A DNA stretch of 64,000 nucleotides. It comes from an uncultured Lachnospiraceae bacterium (GTDB taxonomy: Bacteria > Bacillota > Clostridia > Lachnospirales > Lachnospiraceae). Of this stretch, positions 25,667-32,896 are shown one piece after another. Numbering within the stretch: position 1 is the stretch's first letter; each line of letters starts with the position of its first letter. The notes beneath the pieces were generated by a model that was not told the origin of the DNA, ran no database searches, and was given only the letters and a program-made list of their open reading frames with translations. Location: assembly GCA_910584915.1 (NCBI GenBank), contig CAJUDM010000008.1, forward strand, positions 1-64,000, read 5' to 3'. A program made the translations under genes and the position numbers.

Positions 25667-27820
25667 ATGGCAGCAAGAAGCGGAAACTTATCGATTAACA
25701 GCGATAATATTTTTCCTATCATTAAAAAATGGTTGTATTCCGATCAGGATATTTTCTACAGAGAACTGATCTCCAACGGATGCGACGCCATCACGAAGCT
25801 GAAAAAGCTGGATATGATGGGGGAGTATACTCTGCCGGATGATTTTAAGGCGAGGATCGATGTGCAGATCCATCCGGAGAAAAAGACGATCAAGATCACA
25901 GATAACGGTATCGGTATGACGGCTGACGAGGTGGAGGAGTATATCAACCAGATCGCTTTCTCCGGCGCGACGGACTTCATCGCCCAGTATAAGGACAAGA
26001 CCAACGAGGATCAGATCATCGGGCATTTCGGCCTTGGGTTTTATTCCGCGTTTATGGTGGCGGATGAGGTGCATATCGATTCCCTCTCCTGGAAGGAAGG
26101 CGCGGAGCCGGTACACTGGGAGTGCGACGGCGGCACGGAATTTTCCATGGATAAGGGCGATAAGGCTGAGGTCGGCACGACGGTCACGCTGTTTTTGAAC
26201 GAGGACTGCCTGAAGTACTGTAATGAATACGAAGCGAGAAGCGTGGTGCAGAAATACTGTTCCTTTATGCCGACGGAAATATATCTCTCCAAGGAGGAGA
26301 GCGATGAGACCGAGACCATCGACGCGGATGAGAAGTTAGAGAGCGATGTGGTGGTGGAGGAGATGCCGAAGGAGAAGGAGGAGGACAAACAGCGCCTGAA
26401 AATAAAGAGGCGCCCGCAGCTTTTGAACGATACGCATCCCCTCTGGGCAAAGCATCCCAACGAATGCACAAAGGAGGAATATCTGGAGTTCTACCGGAAA
26501 GTATTTCAGGATTACAAGGAGCCGCTGTTCTGGATCCACCTGAACATGGATTATCCGTTTAACTTGAAGGGCATTCTGTACTTCCCGAAGATCAATCTGG
26601 AGTATGAGTCCATCGAGGGAAAGATCAAATTATATAATAATCAGGTATTTATTGCGGATAATATCAAGGAAGTCATCCCGGAGTTCCTGCTCCTGTTAAA
26701 GGGCGTGATCGACTGTCCGGACCTGCCGTTAAACGTGTCGAGAAGCGCGTTGCAGAACGACGGTTTTGTGAAAAAGATATCCGATTATATCACAAAGAAA
26801 GTGGCGGACAAACTCTCCGGCATGTGCAAGACGGACAAGGAAGAGTATGATAAATACTGGGATGACATCAGCCCGTTCATCAAGTTCGGCTGCCTGAAGG
26901 ACGATAAGTTCTGTGAGAAAATGACGGACTATATCCTCTTTAAGAATCTGGACGGAAAGTACCTGACACTGCCGGAGTGCCTGGAGGTGGCAAAGAGCGA
27001 TCCGGATGAAGCGAAAGAGGGCGAAGGCGAAAGCGCTGTGGATGAAAACGGCGAGAAAGTGGAAGCCGAGATCGTGACAGAGGGAGAGGACGAAGGCGGA
27101 AATGCCGTGGATGAAAACGGCGAGAAGGTGGAAGCCGAGATCGTGACGGAGGATGATGCCGAGGAGGCGGAGGATGACTCTGAAGCCGAGGAAGAGGAAA
27201 AGAAGGAAAAAGTCATCTACTATGTGACTGACGAACAGCAGCAGGGGCAGTATATCAATATGTTCAAAGCCGCAAAGATGGATGCGGTGATCCTGACGCA
27301 CAACATCGACCAGCCTTTTGTACAGCAGCTTGAATCCAAAAATGAGGGCATCAAGTTCATGCGCATCGATGCGGATTTAACCGAGAGCTTTAAGGCAAAA
27401 ACTTCCAAAAAGACAGAGAAAGAGCTGGAGGAGAATGCGGAAGCCATCGGCAAGCTGATGAAGAAGGCGCTGAAAAAAGATAAACTGACGGTGAAGCTTG
27501 AGAAGCTGAAAAATAAAAAGATTTCCTCGATGCTGACCATTTCCGAGGAGAGCCGCAGGATGCAGGATATGATGAAGATGTACGCGGTGGGCGGCATGGA
27601 TATGGGAGCCTTCGGGCAGGACGGCGAGACATTGATCCTAAACGCAAACCATCCCCTTGTACAGCATATCATGGATCACAGGGAGGATAAGGACTCTAAA
27701 ATGATCTGCGAACAGCTCTACGATCTGGCAAAGATCCAGAACGCGCCCCTCCCCGCCGAGGAGATGGCAAAATTCGTCGCGAGAAGCAATGAGATCATGA
27801 TGCTGCTTGCAAATAAATAA
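25667..27820 (+). CDS. htpG: Molecular chaperone HtpG (bacterial Hsp90)
   Basis: ATP-driven folding of client proteins in the cytoplasm. At 717 residues it is longer than usual (~620-640). The N-terminal GHKL ATPase shows LISNGCDAITKL, ITDNGIGMT and GHFGLGFYSAFMVADEV; the middle domain has LNVSRSALQND; the C-terminal dimer domain is present. The extra length is a Glu/Asp-rich insert at about residues 447-520 containing a duplicated 23-residue unit. GAAGGAGTGATTGAGAA precedes the ATG. A CIRCE operator controls it. Confidence 0.97.
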   Translation: MAARSGNLSINSDNIFPIIKKWLYSDQDIFYRELISNGCDAITKLKKLDMMGEYTLPDDFKARIDVQIHPEKKTIKITDNGIGMTADEVEEYINQIAFSGATDFIAQYKDKTNEDQIIGHFGLGFYSAFMVADEVHIDSLSWKEGAEPVHWECDGGTEFSMDKGDKAEVGTTVTLFLNEDCLKYCNEYEARSVVQKYCSFMPTEIYLSKEESDETETIDADEKLESDVVVEEMPKEKEEDKQRLKIKRRPQLLNDTHPLWAKHPNECTKEEYLEFYRKVFQDYKEPLFWIHLNMDYPFNLKGILYFPKINLEYESIEGKIKLYNNQVFIADNIKEVIPEFLLLLKGVIDCPDLPLNVSRSALQNDGFVKKISDYITKKVADKLSGMCKTDKEEYDKYWDDISPFIKFGCLKDDKFCEKMTDYILFKNLDGKYLTLPECLEVAKSDPDEAKEGEGESAVDENGEKVEAEIVTEGEDEGGNAVDENGEKVEAEIVTEDDAEEAEDDSEAEEEEKKEKVIYYVTDEQQQGQYINMFKAAKMDAVILTHNIDQPFVQQLESKNEGIKFMRIDADLTESFKAKTSKKTEKELEENAEAIGKLMKKALKKDKLTVKLEKLKNKKISSMLTISEESRRMQDMMKMYAVGGMDMGAFGQDGETLILNANHPLVQHIMDHREDKDSKMICEQLYDLAKIQNAPLPAEEMAKFVARSNEIMMLLANK
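27038..27149 (+). repeat. 69-bp intragenic tandem duplication in htpG
   Basis: Copies begin GTGGATGAAAACGGCGAGAA at 27038 and 27107. Both encode VDENGEKVEAEIVTE. The length is a multiple of three, so the frame is kept; the second copy differs at a few third positions. Confidence 0.9.
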
Positions 27821-27839
27821 ATATAGTTATATGATATAC

Positions 27840-27866
27840 AGGCAGAGACTTTTACGGTCTCTGCCT
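27840..27866 (+). terminator. htpG terminator
   Basis: AGGCAGAGAC (27840-27849) pairs perfectly with GTCTCTGCCT (27857-27866) around a 7-base loop, followed by GAAATGTTTT. Confidence 0.8.
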
Positions 27867-27896
27867 GAAATGTTTTATACGGTACTGATATTGGAG

Positions 27897-28133
27897 GCGG
27901 AACTGGAATCAAAACAGCAGATGCACCGGAAATGCACGGAGTGATTTACGGTCGAAGCATAAATCGAGCGGAAATTACTCCCCGTTAATGTGTACTGTAG
28001 GTGCATCTGCGGAACTGGAATCAAAACAGCAGATGGACCGGAAGTGCACGGAGTGATTTACGGTCGAAGTATTAATCGAGCGGAAATTACTCCCCGTTAA
28101 TGTGTACTGTAGGTGCATCTGCGGAACTGGAAT
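27897..28133 (+). repeat. Two tandem 112-bp structured palindromic elements before the degV-like gene
   Basis: Units start at 27897 and 28009; a third GCGGAACTGGAAT follows at 28121 and joins the AGGAGG of the next gene. Each unit folds as one long hairpin: outer GCAGATGCACC/GGTGCATCTGC, then TGCAC/GTGTA, then GGAGTGATTT/AAATTACTCC, then TCGA/TCGA, with GGAAA, ACGG and GCGG in the internal loops. Unit 2 differs at about four positions. The arrangement is shared with 20616-20707. An undescribed structured RNA or an ERIC-like repeat are both possible. Confidence 0.85.
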
Positions 28134-28145
28134 AGGAGGACTATG

Positions 28146-29033
28146 ATGAGTGATTATGTGATAAGCTGCTGTTCTACGGCAGATCTGGCAAAGGAACATT
28201 TTGAAGAACGCGATATCAAATATATCTGTTTTCATTTTGAACTGGACGGGGAGCATTACAGGGACGACCTGGGGCAGTCCATATCTTTTGACGATTTTTA
28301 TCAGAGGATGAAGGACGGGGCGGAAACCAGGACGTCCCAGATCAATGCGGAGGAGTTCAAAGAATATTTTGAGGCGTTTCTGCGGGAGGGAAAAGATATT
28401 CTGCATGTGACGCTTTCATCGGGGATTTCCGGTGTCTGCAATTCGGCAAGGCTGGCGGCGCAGGAACTAATGGAGCAGTATCCTGAGCGGAAGATAAGGG
28501 TGGTCGATTCCCTGGCGGCGTCCTCGGGCTATGGGCTTTTGATGGATAAGGCGGCGGATCTGAGGGAGGAGGGAAAGACATTGGAAGAGCTGGCGGACTG
28601 GCTGGAAGAAAATAAGCGGAGGCTCCACCACTGGTTTTTCTCAACGGATCTGACATTTTATATCAAGGGCGGCAGGATTTCCAAAACCGCAGGTATGGTG
28701 GGCATGGTGCTCAATATCTGTCCGCTTTTGAATGTGGATCATGAGGGCAGGCTGATTCCGAGACAGAAGATCAGGACGAAGAAAAAAGTAATTCAGGAAA
28801 TTGTGAATAAGATGAAAGAACATGCCATGGACGGGGCAGACTATAGCGGGAAATGTTATATTTCACAGTCTGCATGTTATGAGGACGCAAGAAAGGTGGC
28901 GGATCTTGTGGAAGGGGCTTTCCCGAAGCTTTCCGGAAAAGTGGTGATCAACAACATTGGCACAACCATCGGCAGCCATACAGGACCCGGCACTGTCGCG
29001 CTGTTTTTCTGGGGCGATGAGAGAAAGGACTGA
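28146..29033 (+). CDS. DegV-family fatty-acid-binding protein
   Basis: 295 residues. DegV proteins bind a fatty acid and, in several Firmicutes, act as FakB, presenting it to the kinase FakA for phosphorylation. Motifs: TSQINAEEF, HVTLSSGISGVCNSA, RVVDSLAASSGYGLL and the C-terminal NNIGTTIGSHTGPGTVALFF. AGGAGG lies 6 bases before ATG 28146; ATG 28143 is too close. The structured tandem repeat ends at this ribosome site. The next gene overlaps its end by 17 bp. FakB role is family knowledge, not shown here. Confidence 0.9.
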   Translation: MSDYVISCCSTADLAKEHFEERDIKYICFHFELDGEHYRDDLGQSISFDDFYQRMKDGAETRTSQINAEEFKEYFEAFLREGKDILHVTLSSGISGVCNSARLAAQELMEQYPERKIRVVDSLAASSGYGLLMDKAADLREEGKTLEELADWLEENKRRLHHWFFSTDLTFYIKGGRISKTAGMVGMVLNICPLLNVDHEGRLIPRQKIRTKKKVIQEIVNKMKEHAMDGADYSGKCYISQSACYEDARKVADLVEGAFPKLSGKVVINNIGTTIGSHTGPGTVALFFWGDERKD

Positions 29034-29673
29034 GGAGTTGGAAGGAGCGACATACGGAAAGTCTGATGTCAAAACCAATGAATTGTGTATAAAAGGCGGA
29101 AAGAAGGTTCTGATCGTACCTGCGCGTATTGTCATCACATTGATGTTTCTTGCCTGTGTACTGTTTATCTGGCATAATTCCGTGGAGAGTGCCGTGGAGT
29201 CTTCCTCCCGCAGCGGAAGAGTCACGGAAGCGATCAATGAGGTGCTGGCGTCAGTGGGAGGCAGCACGGTGACAGAACATTTTATCCGAAAACTGGCGCA
29301 TTTTTCGGAATATGGCCTGGAAGGCATATTGACGGTGCTGTTGTTTATGGTATACTGTTTAAAACCGCAGGAGGAAAGCGGGGGCGCCGAGCGAAGCGAG
29401 TGTGCATCGCGGAGCGCGCCATGTCTGAAAGACATGGTATACTGTTTAAAACCGCAAAAACGCTTTCGGGCGATTCTTCTGACGGGTTTGTTTACGGCGA
29501 CAATAGATGAGTCAATACAGTTTTTTTCGGCGGGAAGGTCTCCGGGCGTGGGGGATGTCTGTATTGATATGGCTGGTTTTGTCTGCGGCGTGCTGCTGAT
29601 GCAGGTGGTGTGTTATATCGCCCGGATATGGCGTGCCGGGGGCACGGCGGGGCTGTCTGGCGCAGACAGATAA
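29017..29673 (+). CDS. VanZ-like membrane protein with an in-frame repeat insertion
   Basis: 218 residues. VanZ-family features: HNSVESAVESSSRSG after the first membrane segment, FIRKLAHFSEYGLEGIL, and FTATIDESIQFFSAGRSPGVGDVCIDMAGF. About four hydrophobic segments. Between segments 2 and 3 the sequence MVYCLKPQ appears twice, separated by 21 residues (EESGGAERSECASRSAPCLKD) encoded by a repeat element. The insert keeps the frame. The start is taken at ATG 29017, overlapping degV. VanZ gives teicoplanin resistance in Tn1546; chromosomal homologues are of unknown role. Confidence 0.82.
   Translation: MRERTEELEGATYGKSDVKTNELCIKGGKKVLIVPARIVITLMFLACVLFIWHNSVESAVESSSRSGRVTEAINEVLASVGGSTVTEHFIRKLAHFSEYGLEGILTVLLFMVYCLKPQEESGGAERSECASRSAPCLKDMVYCLKPQKRFRAILLTGLFTATIDESIQFFSAGRSPGVGDVCIDMAGFVCGVLLMQVVCYIARIWRAGGTAGLSGADR
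29347..29456 (+). repeat. Insertion of a palindromic repeat core inside the VanZ-like gene, flanked by 23-bp direct repeats
   Basis: ATGGTATACTGTTTAAAACC and three more bases are at 29347-29369 and again at 29434-29456, 87 bp (29 codons) apart. Between them lies the core 29383-29436, running from GGCGCCGAGCGAAGCGAG to the hairpin CATGTC-TGAAA-GACATG. The same core forms the tandem array at 32.6 kb. The second flank copy shares the ATG of the hairpin. Confidence 0.85.
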
Positions 29674-29762
29674 ACGGCAGTCAGATGAGCAGCAGATAAG
29701 GCGGATGTGTCCGGCAATGTTTGGCGGCATCGGGCATCTGAGAGGAAAGGCGGCGCGGGAGT

Positions 29763-30161
29763 ATGGCTTCTGAATCGAGACAGACAGAAAAACTTGGCAG
29801 GCTGAGGGAACTGGTGGAAAAAGAAGTCCGGGGAGAGGAGAGCTCCCGGGTGTCTCTGGAAGATGCGCTGTGGGATGTGCTGGTGGAGTTGGAAGGTAAA
29901 GATTTTGAGACGGCAAAGCATTTGAAGTACAGCTATTCTATCAAAGGGTATGAGATATTTGTCAGCAGAAAAGACAAGTCCATCACCCGCTCCACGGTAA
30001 ATCTCTCACTCTGGAACGCGATGGAGCTGCAAAAGGCAGGGCTTCCCGTCAGCGGTCCGAAAAAGCTGAAAACTTTCGGGGCGAGTTATCTGTACCCGAT
30101 TTTTATGGAGATCGGAGTGATCCTGCCGGATGAGATGGAGCAGCTCTCGCTGGAATTGTAG
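29763..30161 (+). CDS. Conserved hypothetical protein
   Basis: 132 residues, charged and soluble, with no signal or membrane segment. The C-terminal half (KGYEIFVSRKDKSITRSTVN; PVSGPKKLKTFGASYLYPIF) is well structured but matches no family I can name. The N-terminal third looks helical. GGGAG lies just before the ATG. It is separated from the next gene by a cluster of hairpins. Confidence 0.7.
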   Translation: MASESRQTEKLGRLRELVEKEVRGEESSRVSLEDALWDVLVELEGKDFETAKHLKYSYSIKGYEIFVSRKDKSITRSTVNLSLWNAMELQKAGLPVSGPKKLKTFGASYLYPIFMEIGVILPDEMEQLSLEL

Positions 30162-30186
30162 GACGCTGGACGTAAATAGGAGGATA

Positions 30187-30286
30187 GTGTGAAAAATCAG
30201 CTTGATAGCTGATTTTATCACACGCAAATTTGTGTCGGAGCGTCACAAATTTGTAGGATGGCAGACGCAAATTTGATATTTGCGTC
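30187..30286 (+). repeat. Three consecutive near-perfect hairpins
   Basis: Hairpin 1: GTGTGAAAAATCAGC (30187-30201) / GCTGATTTTATCACAC (30208-30223). Hairpin 2: CAAATTTGTG (30225-30234) / CACAAATTTG (30244-30253). Hairpin 3: GACGCAAAT (30264-30272) / ATTTGCGTC (30278-30286). ACGCAAATTTG occurs in both 2 and 3. None has a T-run behind it, so this is not a normal terminator. Confidence 0.8.
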
Positions 30287-30323
30287 GCCCCGTCGCGTAA
30301 AACGCTCCGGAATGGAGGTTAGT

Positions 30324-31247
30324 ATGGCTAAGAGAATGTTGGACAGTTATGCTTCCGATTTTCGGAAGTTTACGAAAGAGGACCTTCTGGAATCGATTTT
30401 AAAAAGCGAGGGCAGGGTCATTGCCTGCGAGACGATCGGCACGTTGCAGCCCATGCTGGGCAATGTGACCAATGCGGAGTTTGCGGCGGCGATGGGAGCG
30501 GATATCCTGCTGCTGAATTTGTTTGATGTGATAAAGCCGGTGGTGAACGGATTGCCGGATACAGAGCCGGAGGATACGGTGGCTTTGCTGAAAAAGCTGA
30601 CGGGGCGCCCTGTCGGTATCAACCTTGAGCCGGTGGAAGAAGGGGAGGAGGGGGAGACAGAGCCCATGTGGAGGATGTCCCCGGGACGAAGGGCGAGCGT
30701 GGATAACGCAGTGCGCGCGGCGAAAATGGGCGTGGATATGATCCTGCTGACCGGTAATCCGGGCATGGGCGTCAGCAACCCTGCGATCATCGAAACGCTG
30801 AAGCGCTATAAGAAGGCGGTGGGCAATCAGGTGATCCTTGCGGCGGGCAAGATGCACGCTGCCGGAATCCTGTCGGAGGCGGCGGAAAATATCATGACAA
30901 GGGAGGATGTAAAAAGCTTTGTGAAGGCGGGAGCGGATATCATTCTTCTGCCGGCGCCGGGGACGGTGCCGGGGATCACTGTGGAATATGCGAGAGAACT
31001 TGTGACATGCGCCCACTCTCTGGGAGCCATGACGATCACTGCCATCGGTACTTCCCAGGAGGGCGCTGATACGGACACGATAAAGAGGCTGGCGCTGATG
31101 TGCAAGATGACAGGCACGGACATCCATCACCTGGGGGATGCGGGCTACGGTGGAATGTCCCTGCCGGAGAATATCATGGCGTACTCCGTGGCGGTAAGAG
31201 GCATCCGGCATACCTATCACCGGATGGCGGCGTCGGTGGAGAGGTAG
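30324..31247 (+). CDS. TIM-barrel protein of the DUF7916 type (often mis-named haloacid dehalogenase-like hydrolase)
   Basis: 307 residues, cytoplasmic. It starts MAKRMLDSYASDFRKFTKED and contains CETIGTLQPMLGNVTNAEFA, ADILLLNLFDVIKPVVNGLP, VGINLEPVEE, MILLTGNPGMGVSN and ADIILLPAPGTVPGIT. Successive beta strands end in Asn/Glu/Gly loops, as in (beta/alpha)8 barrels such as the PEP mutase group. No haloacid dehalogenase motif is present. The substrate is unknown; relatives often sit near PTS genes, not seen here. TGGAGG precedes ATG 30324 by 6-7 bases. Confidence 0.75.
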   Translation: MAKRMLDSYASDFRKFTKEDLLESILKSEGRVIACETIGTLQPMLGNVTNAEFAAAMGADILLLNLFDVIKPVVNGLPDTEPEDTVALLKKLTGRPVGINLEPVEEGEEGETEPMWRMSPGRRASVDNAVRAAKMGVDMILLTGNPGMGVSNPAIIETLKRYKKAVGNQVILAAGKMHAAGILSEAAENIMTREDVKSFVKAGADIILLPAPGTVPGITVEYARELVTCAHSLGAMTITAIGTSQEGADTDTIKRLALMCKMTGTDIHHLGDAGYGGMSLPENIMAYSVAVRGIRHTYHRMAASVER

Positions 31248-31274
31248 AGGCAGGCATAAATCACACAAAGAGCG

Positions 31275-31320
31275 ATCCCCGCATATATTGTTCGTAAGAG
31301 AATATATGCGGGGATTTTTT
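31275..31320 (+). terminator. Terminator hairpin whose 3' arm carries the next gene's ribosome site
   Basis: ATCCCCGCATATATT (31275-31289) pairs perfectly over 15 bp with AATATATGCGGGGAT (31301-31315), followed by TTTTT up to 31320. The next start codon, ATG, is at 31321. The only ribosome-site-like sequence, GCGGGGA, lies inside the 3' arm. The structure can therefore stop transcripts from upstream and hide the ribosome site. Confidence 0.85.
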
Positions 31321-32589
31321 ATGTCACAAAATAAGCTGCATGCTGCACAGACGGATCTGCCTGACAAGGGAAAACTACAGATAAATGTGACTTCCACACT
31401 GGGTTTCTTTCCGGTGACGGATGCAAAGGTTACGATAACGCTCTCCGGGGAGCCGGATACGATCATAGAGGAGCTTGACACCAATATTTCCGGGCAGACG
31501 GCGGAGATCGAGCTGCCGGCGCCGCCGCTTGACTATTCGCTGGAACCAGGCTCGGACCAGCCCTATGCGGATTATGATATTACGGTCACGGCGCCGGGGT
31601 ATGAGTCGGTGATCATTGAGAATATACAGATATTGCCGGAGGTGGAAGCCATCCAGCCTGTCAGCATGACACCGGAGGAGGTGGAGACGGCGCCGATGGA
31701 GGATATCCTGATCCCGCCCCACACGTTGTACGGGGAGTATCCGCCGAAAATAGAGGAGGATGAGATCAAACCCATGGATGACGACGGGGAGATCGTACTG
31801 AGCAGGGTGGTAGTGCCGGAGACTGTGGTGGTGCATGACGGGGTGCCGGATGATACCACTGCAAAAAATTACTATGTCCCCTACAGGGACTATATCAAAA
31901 ACGTGGCGTCGTCAGAGATCTACGCCACCTGGCCGGAGCAGTCGATTTACGCGAATATACTGGCAATCATGTCGTTTACATTGAATAGAGTTTATACTGA
32001 ATGGTATAGAAGCAAAGGATATAACTTTACGATCACTTCCTCCACGGCATACGATCAGAAGTGGATGCGGGGGAGGAATGTGTTCAGCAATATCAGCTAT
32101 CTGGTGGATTCGGTCTTTGCCAATTATCTCTCAAGGCCAGGCGTGCGTCAGCCCATTTTCACATCCTACTGCAACGGTTCCACGGTGACATGTAACGGAC
32201 TGTCCCAGTGGGGCTCCAAGTATCTGGGAGATCAGGGCTATTCAGCGATAGAGATCATACGGTATTACTATGGAAGCGACATGTACATCAATACCGCCAC
32301 CAGCGTCTCCGGCGTACCCTCCTCCTGGCCCGGCTATAATCTGTCTATCGGCGCAAGGGGCGATAAGGTGCGGCAGATACAGCAGCAGTTAAACCGCATT
32401 GCGCAGAACTATCCGGCGATCCCGGTTGTCTCCGCGGACGGCATCTACGGACAGCGCACGGCGGAGGCGGTCAGAAGTTTTCAGCGGATCTTCGGGCTGC
32501 CGGTATCGGGCATTGTGGACTATCCCACATGGTATAAGATCTCGGCGGTCTATGTGGCGGTGACAAGGATATCGGAACCCGGAACCTGA
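31321..32589 (+). CDS. SpoIID/LytB-domain protein with C-terminal peptidoglycan-binding domain
   Basis: 422 residues. An N-terminal carboxypeptidase-regulatory-like beta domain (about 15-100: KGKLQINVTSTLGFFPVTDA, ... TAPGYESVIIENIQI) is followed by a Pro/Glu-rich linker. A SpoIID-like region follows (PYRDYIKNVASSEIYATWPE, ILAIMSFTLNRVYTEWY, TSYCNGSTVTCNGLSQWGS), then a PG_binding_1 domain (GDKVRQIQQQLNRI; ADGIYGQRTAEAVRSFQRIFG). SpoIID enzymes cleave denuded glycan in spore formation. There is no clear signal peptide, so it may act in the mother cell or spore coat. The start sits right after a terminator. Confidence 0.85.
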   Translation: MSQNKLHAAQTDLPDKGKLQINVTSTLGFFPVTDAKVTITLSGEPDTIIEELDTNISGQTAEIELPAPPLDYSLEPGSDQPYADYDITVTAPGYESVIIENIQILPEVEAIQPVSMTPEEVETAPMEDILIPPHTLYGEYPPKIEEDEIKPMDDDGEIVLSRVVVPETVVVHDGVPDDTTAKNYYVPYRDYIKNVASSEIYATWPEQSIYANILAIMSFTLNRVYTEWYRSKGYNFTITSSTAYDQKWMRGRNVFSNISYLVDSVFANYLSRPGVRQPIFTSYCNGSTVTCNGLSQWGSKYLGDQGYSAIEIIRYYYGSDMYINTATSVSGVPSSWPGYNLSIGARGDKVRQIQQQLNRIAQNYPAIPVVSADGIYGQRTAEAVRSFQRIFGLPVSGIVDYPTWYKISAVYVAVTRISEPGT

Positions 32590-32642
32590 CACTTTCGGCA
32601 AAAATTTGTATCCGACCTTGCAGTATTTTGCCTGATAAGATA

Positions 32643-32876
32643 TAATATCGCCAGATATTATATCGGCGCCGAGCGAAGCGAGTGTGCATCGCGAAGCGTA
32701 TCATGTCGGAGACATGATGAATAATATCGCCAGATATTATATCGGCGCCGAGCGAAGCGAGTGTGCATCGCGAAGCGTATCATGTCGGAGACATGATGAA
32801 TAATATCGCCAGATATTATATCGGCGCCGAGCGAAGCGAGTGTGCATCGCGAAGCGTATCATGTCGGAGACATGAT
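32643..32876 (+). repeat. Three-unit tandem array, 79-bp period
   Basis: Units begin TAATATCGCC at 32643, 32722 and 32801. Each contains hairpin ATAATATC-GCCA-GATATTAT, then the core GGCGCCGAGCGAAGCGAG...GCGAAGCG, then hairpin CATGTC-GGA-GACATG. The units are virtually identical. The last ends ~20 bp before the next gene. The same core is inserted in the VanZ-like gene. Confidence 0.95.
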
Positions 32877-32896
32877 AATAAACAGAGGGGTGTGGT

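Noticed and set aside
27897..28133. CRISPR array or known tandem riboswitch (e.g. glycine type)
   Set aside because: No repeat-spacer alternation; the conserved bases do not match riboswitch cores I can recall.
32643..32876. CRISPR array
   Set aside because: Units are identical over their full 79 bp with no variable spacers and no cas genes nearby; it is a plain tandem repeat.
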